From Psychrobacillus sp032154225 (GTDB lineage: Bacteria > Bacillota > Bacilli > Bacillales_A > Planococcaceae), in the NCBI RefSeq assembly GCF_032154225.1, contig NZ_JALDYF010000011.1, positions 1 through 64,000 of the forward strand: DNA of 64,000 nt, read 5' to 3'. Below the pieces are notes generated by a model, which worked only from the letters and a program-made list of their open reading frames with translations, did no database searches and had not been told where the DNA came from. Below are positions 60,571-64,000 of the stretch, in pieces (position 1 is the stretch's first letter; the number at the start of each line of letters is the position of its first letter). Both the position numbers and the translations under genes were made by a program.

Positions 60571-60861
60571 CTACTTTCTATTAGGGTTACATGTGAAAAC
60601 TGTTTGTAATTTCATATAATTATAAAGCATACGAGCATGTCTTCCTTTTTGAGTGTATGGATTTATTTTGGGCTGCAGTTGGCGAAGAAATTCATAATCA
60701 CATTCACACCGGTTTCTTCCGCTGCTGTAACAATCGTCGTGTGCCTTGCACGCAGCATCTACATCATTTATAGGTGCACCAGGTCCGCTACAACCAGGTC
60801 CACACCAGTTATATCCAGGAAACACACAAAAACCAAGCTTCGCATTTCTTCTCTGTGACAA
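60571..60861 (-). CDS. Small phospholipase A2-like protein
   Basis: The 96-residue cysteine-rich protein has a calcium-loop-like segment FPGYNWCGPGCSGPG near residues 13-27 and the catalytic helix motif VDAACKAHDDCYSSGRNRC near 32-50. The His-Asp pair is that of secreted and parvoviral phospholipase A2. TTG 60861 is chosen because the strong AAAGGAGG site lies just before it; ATG 60900 is in frame but has no site. There is no signal peptide. Small bacterial PLA2-like proteins are sometimes spore-associated, but nothing here shows location. The activity is inferred from motif only. Confidence 0.75.
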   Translation of the reverse strand: MSQRRNAKLGFCVFPGYNWCGPGCSGPGAPINDVDAACKAHDDCYSSGRNRCECDYEFLRQLQPKINPYTQKGRHARMLYNYMKLQTVFTCNPNRK

Positions 60862-61044
60862 ATCAAAAACCTCCTTTAGATTTCTCTTAGCTTTTAACAT
60901 AATATAAGTTATTCAATAATCTCCGATAATGTATAAACTGTTACCTACGAGTTCCATAAATAATTCGCAAGTTATAAGCAAAGGGATTTTGGCTGGTGAA
61001 CTCGAATATTAATAGAAGAACTGAAAAAGGGGGGGGGTGAGAAA

Positions 61045-61749
61045 ATGGAGCCTACATTCGTAATGTTTTCAATTGCGCATTTTGGAGCAATGGCAGCGCT
61101 AGGCTTTTTAATCCTTCTACTATTTTTGACAAAGAAGAAATGGTCTATTCAAAAGGAGAAGATTAGACTAATTGAACGCATCTTTGCGCTGTCATTATTA
61201 ATGATGGAAGTCCTTTATCACATATGGCTCTATCAATCTGGAAGTTGGAATTGGAGCAACTCATTACCACTTGAATTATGTAGTATTAGTTTAATGATGA
61301 CGATTGTTCTTTTATGGACTGGGAATAAGCATATATATGATTTTGTTTTTTATGCTGGGATTGGAGGAGCCCTTCAAGCGGTTGCGACGCCAGTTTTAGA
61401 TCTTAGCTTTCCTCATTTTCGATACTTCCACTTTTTTTATGTGCATTTCGGAATCATTTTAACGGCACTTTATTTTACATGGGTGAAAGGGTACCGTCCT
61501 ACTTTCAAAGGTATTATTAAAACGATGGTTGCATTAAATATATTGCTGCCTTGTGTATTTGCTCTGAATATTATGCTTCAAGGGAATTATATGTTTTTAA
61601 AGGAGAAACCAACGAATGGAAGTCTTCTCGACTTTTTAGGTCCTTATCCGTGGTATATCCTGTCTTTAGAATTTGTAGCGTTTATCATCTTCGTTTGTTT
61701 ATGGCTCCTTTTTAGAAAAAAGAAGCATAAAGGAGAATCGAAAGGTTGA
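61045..61749 (+). CDS. TIGR02206/YwaF family membrane protein
   Basis: The 234-residue protein has about seven membrane helices and fits the YwaF (TIGR02206, TMEM164-like) family. It has SIAHFGAMAALGFLILLL near the start, SNSLPLELCSISLMM near residue 73 and FLGPYPWYILSLEF near 196. The function is not established; an acyltransferase role has been suggested for the wider family. Nine consecutive G at 61029-61037 are part of the ribosome site of ATG 61045, an unusual homopolymer. It overlaps the lipoprotein gene downstream by four bases. Confidence 0.85.
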   Translation: MEPTFVMFSIAHFGAMAALGFLILLLFLTKKKWSIQKEKIRLIERIFALSLLMMEVLYHIWLYQSGSWNWSNSLPLELCSISLMMTIVLLWTGNKHIYDFVFYAGIGGALQAVATPVLDLSFPHFRYFHFFYVHFGIILTALYFTWVKGYRPTFKGIIKTMVALNILLPCVFALNIMLQGNYMFLKEKPTNGSLLDFLGPYPWYILSLEFVAFIIFVCLWLLFRKKKHKGESKG

Positions 61750-62228
61750 GCTTAACTATAAATTTTCGTGGGAAATTGAAATCTATTTCATTCAAACCAA
61801 TTGTGTTTCTCATTACTATAATTATTGGTGCTTTGTTAGTTAGTGCGTGTAGCGAAGAACAAAAGGCAACTCGATCGGAAGAATTATTAGCATACTTAAA
61901 GGATTATGATGAAATAGCTGGGAAGTTAACTTTTGATGAAATAGAATGGGTAGACCATCAAGATATAGAGCGAGTGAAAGAGTTAGGATTAGATCTAGAA
62001 TCAGATTTACCAAGCGGCTTTCTAATTTACAATGAATCGGAGCAAACGGAAAGTTTAATAGTATCGAAAACAGTAGAGATAGATATTGTAAATGGAAGTA
62101 ATCTTCAAGAACCTTTAAGCATTGCTATAGATGAATTTTCCAAGATAATAGACAGATATAAAGTTCCTTTTTACTTAACAATAAAAGATGATGAAGTCGT
62201 AAAGATTTCGGAAAAATATACGCCGTGA
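61746..62228 (+). CDS. Putative lipoprotein, unknown
   Basis: The 160-residue protein has a 35-residue N-terminal signal with a hydrophobic core (PIVFLITIIIGALLVSAC), giving a lipobox VSAC and lipidated cysteine. The mature part is acidic, with repeated Asp/Glu-rich segments (EIAGKLTFDEIEWVDHQD). It starts at TTG 61746 within the end of the preceding gene, so translation is probably coupled. I do not recognise a family beyond the lipoprotein signal. A terminator follows. Confidence 0.7.
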   Translation: MSLTINFRGKLKSISFKPIVFLITIIIGALLVSACSEEQKATRSEELLAYLKDYDEIAGKLTFDEIEWVDHQDIERVKELGLDLESDLPSGFLIYNESEQTESLIVSKTVEIDIVNGSNLQEPLSIAIDEFSKIIDRYKVPFYLTIKDDEVVKISEKYTP

Positions 62229-62262
62229 ATGAATGCTCTCCTAAACTGAATACGAAACATCT

Positions 62263-62300
62263 AAAAACAAGAAAAGAGTTTCGACTTTTTCTTGTTTTTG
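62263..62300 (+). terminator. Intrinsic terminator
   Basis: AAAAACAAGAAAA pairs with TTTTCTTGTTTTT around a short loop. It lies after the YwaF-lipoprotein pair and before the sensor kinase gene. Confidence 0.75.
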
Positions 62301-62392
62301 TTATATTGGAAACACCTTGATGAAATGTTCGGAATTTTTAGTGATTATATATATATGAATATATAATCCAACGTGAGAAGCGGGTGATTGAA

Positions 62393-64000
62393 ATGTTTAG
62401 AAAGTTGATGAGTTTAAAATTACAAACAAAGCTGATGCTGTTTTTTTCAGCGATTACATTAATTCCCCTATTGCTTTTAGGCATATTCACTTATCAGGTT
62501 TCCTCTAAGATGGTGAAGGAACAAGCAAGTACTGGGATTATGGAAAATTTGACGCAAATAAATAAAAATCTCGCTTTTTTTTCACGCGATATCGAGCAAT
62601 TGAGTAATTATATTTACCGTTCAGATTTAGTGCAGGAAAAGCTACAAAAAGACGAAGCACGAACAAACTTAGAAAAATACCAAGATTTTGAACAAGTGAA
62701 TGCATTGTTTGACTCTTTTTTAGGTACGAAAAATTGGACGATTAATCTCTATATTATTGGTTTTAATGGTGATCGATACTTTACTGGAGATTATTTACCG
62801 CCACAATATAATCAAATTTCAGAAAACTGGGGTGTGTTTCGAAAAGCTAAAAAAGCGAATGGAGCAGCTGTTTGGGATACGCACTATACAATCCGGCATA
62901 CAGAGTCGCAAGAAGTTGTTCTTCGCGTAGGCAGGCTTTTAAAGAATGAGGATAGTGAGCCAATTGGTTATTTAATAATCGATATACTAGAGCCATCCAT
63001 TGCAGAACTGTATCAATCTAATTACCAAAATAGTAAAAATCAAATATATTTAATTGATTCAGAAGGGTATGTCATTTCTGGTTATCCAAGTAAAACAACG
63101 ATTGGAACAAAAATGACCCACGAATCGATTAATAGTATTTTACAAAGTCAAAGAGGATTTTTTGATACAACTTTAAATAACCAAAAGTATATTACAATCT
63201 TTGATACAAATGAAGAAACCCATTATAAAATCGTTAACTACTTACCTGAAGATGAAGTGACGAAAAACAGTCAGCCAATCAAATATTTGACTCTATTATT
63301 AATTGTGATGGCTTCCATCATTACGATTTGGTTTACATACTTATTTGCTATTTCGATTACGTCACCAATCAATAAATTAAAAAGAGTTATGAAGAAAGTA
63401 GAGAAAGGAAATCTAGATGTTCAATTTCAAGCTACATATCAAGATGAGGTAAGTGAGCTTGGAACAAATTTCAATAGCATGATTACGAAGCTAAATACAT
63501 CTATGAAAGAAAGTTTAGAAAAGAAAAGCCGCCTACAAGATGCTGAAATTAATGCTTTGCGTGCACAAATCAATCCTCACTTTCTTTATAACACGCTTGA
63601 AACGATGAGTGCTATTGCCAAAATAAAAGGCGTAAAAATGATTAGTGAGCTAGCGATTGCATTAGCTGAAATGATGCGCTATTCCATTAAAAAAGACAGC
63701 GAATATGTTTTATTAGAAGAAGATTTATTGCTATTGGAACGTTATTTATTTATTCAGGAAGTTAGATTTCAGAAAAAAATAGAGATTATCATTTCAGTGG
63801 AAGAATCAGCGAAGGGATTATTAATTCCCCCTTTGTTAATACAGCCAATTGTCGAGAATGCCATTATACATGGACTGGAAACAAAAGTTGGTCAAGGTGT
63901 GTTATTTATTCAAATTTATAACGACGATTCTGTATTATCGATTCAAGTAAAAGATGATGGAAAAGGGATGAATCCAGTTAAGCTAGCGGAAGTTACGAAC
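62393..64000 (+). CDS. Sensor histidine kinase, YesM family (cut by window end)
   Basis: From ATG 62393 the frame runs open to the window end (536 residues visible). It begins MFRKLMSLKLQTKLMLFFSA. A first membrane helix (about 14-32) and an extracellular double-Cache-like sensor region (about 35-295) follow. The second membrane helix starts near LTLLLIVMASIITIWF, then a HAMP segment (SITSPINKLKRVMKKVEKGNLDVQF in outline). The phosphoacceptor motif is RAQINPHFLYNTLETM, and the ATPase N-box is PLLIQPIVENAIIHGLE, then DDGKGM. This layout is the YesM/LytS class, normally paired with an AraC-type response regulator next door, which would lie beyond 64000. Carbohydrate or peptide sensing is usual for the class. 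Confidence 0.93.
   Translation, partial: MFRKLMSLKLQTKLMLFFSAITLIPLLLLGIFTYQVSSKMVKEQASTGIMENLTQINKNLAFFSRDIEQLSNYIYRSDLVQEKLQKDEARTNLEKYQDFEQVNALFDSFLGTKNWTINLYIIGFNGDRYFTGDYLPPQYNQISENWGVFRKAKKANGAAVWDTHYTIRHTESQEVVLRVGRLLKNEDSEPIGYLIIDILEPSIAELYQSNYQNSKNQIYLIDSEGYVISGYPSKTTIGTKMTHESINSILQSQRGFFDTTLNNQKYITIFDTNEETHYKIVNYLPEDEVTKNSQPIKYLTLLLIVMASIITIWFTYLFAISITSPINKLKRVMKKVEKGNLDVQFQATYQDEVSELGTNFNSMITKLNTSMKESLEKKSRLQDAEINALRAQINPHFLYNTLETMSAIAKIKGVKMISELAIALAEMMRYSIKKDSEYVLLEEDLLLLERYLFIQEVRFQKKIEIIISVEESAKGLLIPPLLIQPIVENAIIHGLETKVGQGVLFIQIYNDDSVLSIQVKDDGKGMNPVKLAEVTN

Noticed and set aside
1..64000. CRISPR arrays, prophage, insertion sequences and tRNA genes
   Set aside because: No regularly spaced direct repeats, phage structural or integrase genes, transposase genes or cloverleaf-forming stretches were recognised by eye. 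A dedicated scan could still find a divergent case.

Overview
The window reads as chromosome of a low-GC, spore-former-type Gram-positive bacterium of the order Bacillales, most likely the Planococcaceae (Psychrobacillus/Lysinibacillus-like). The reasons are the AT-rich sequence, strong AGGAGG-type ribosome binding sites, TTG and GTG starts, intrinsic terminators, and gene order matching the Bacillus subtilis purE-to-gatB region (yebG, purEKBCSQLFMNHD, yerA, yerB, yerC, pcrB, pcrA, ligA, camS, gatCAB). The genus is an inference.

Layout. 1-1200: the 3' end of a 5S rRNA, its terminator and a frameshifted NERD-domain gene. 1492-14783: yebG, then the complete twelve-gene IMP biosynthesis operon. 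Its control region has paired PurR boxes, a sigma-A promoter, a guanine riboswitch and a terminator. 14973-27618: conserved housekeeping genes (adenine deaminase-like YerA, DUF3048 lipoprotein, YerC, PcrB, PcrA helicase, DNA ligase, CamS lipoprotein, GatCAB amidotransferase). 28154-40733: acetamidase/formamidase with an M42 peptidase, a Ktr-type K+ channel, a thioredoxin-like protein, DgkB, a cytochrome bd operon with two micro-proteins (one a clear CydS), YitT, a YjjG-like phosphatase, a small alarmone synthetase and an RlmCD-type rRNA methyltransferase. 40819-47180: accessory DNA with a decayed hsdM, a Fur-box-controlled siderophore ABC transporter, and an FAD reductase that has its own Fur-like box. 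47181-52420: MFS exporters (one behind a T-box leader), a BstA-like DinB protein, a YgjP-like peptidase and gene remnants. 52470-60503: signalling-type genes. These are a coiled-coil membrane protein with a cNMP-binding/PrsW intramembrane protease fusion, an NdpA-like nucleoid protein, DinB, DUF4279, a TPR-GGDEF diguanylate cyclase and a cupin. 60571-64000: a PLA2-like small protein, a YwaF-like membrane protein, a lipoprotein and a YesM-type sensor kinase cut by the window end.

The strongest candidate for something undescribed is the two-gene unit at 52470-54934. A single-pass coiled-coil membrane protein precedes a 606-residue protein carrying two cyclic-nucleotide-binding domains, all four PrsW protease motifs and a C-terminal zinc ribbon. 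Its promoter is part of a 47-nt module that recurs, with the same internal spacing, upstream of the cupin gene at 59940. Both units may therefore share one regulator.

All calls rest on reading the sequence and on memory of protein families. No database search was run.
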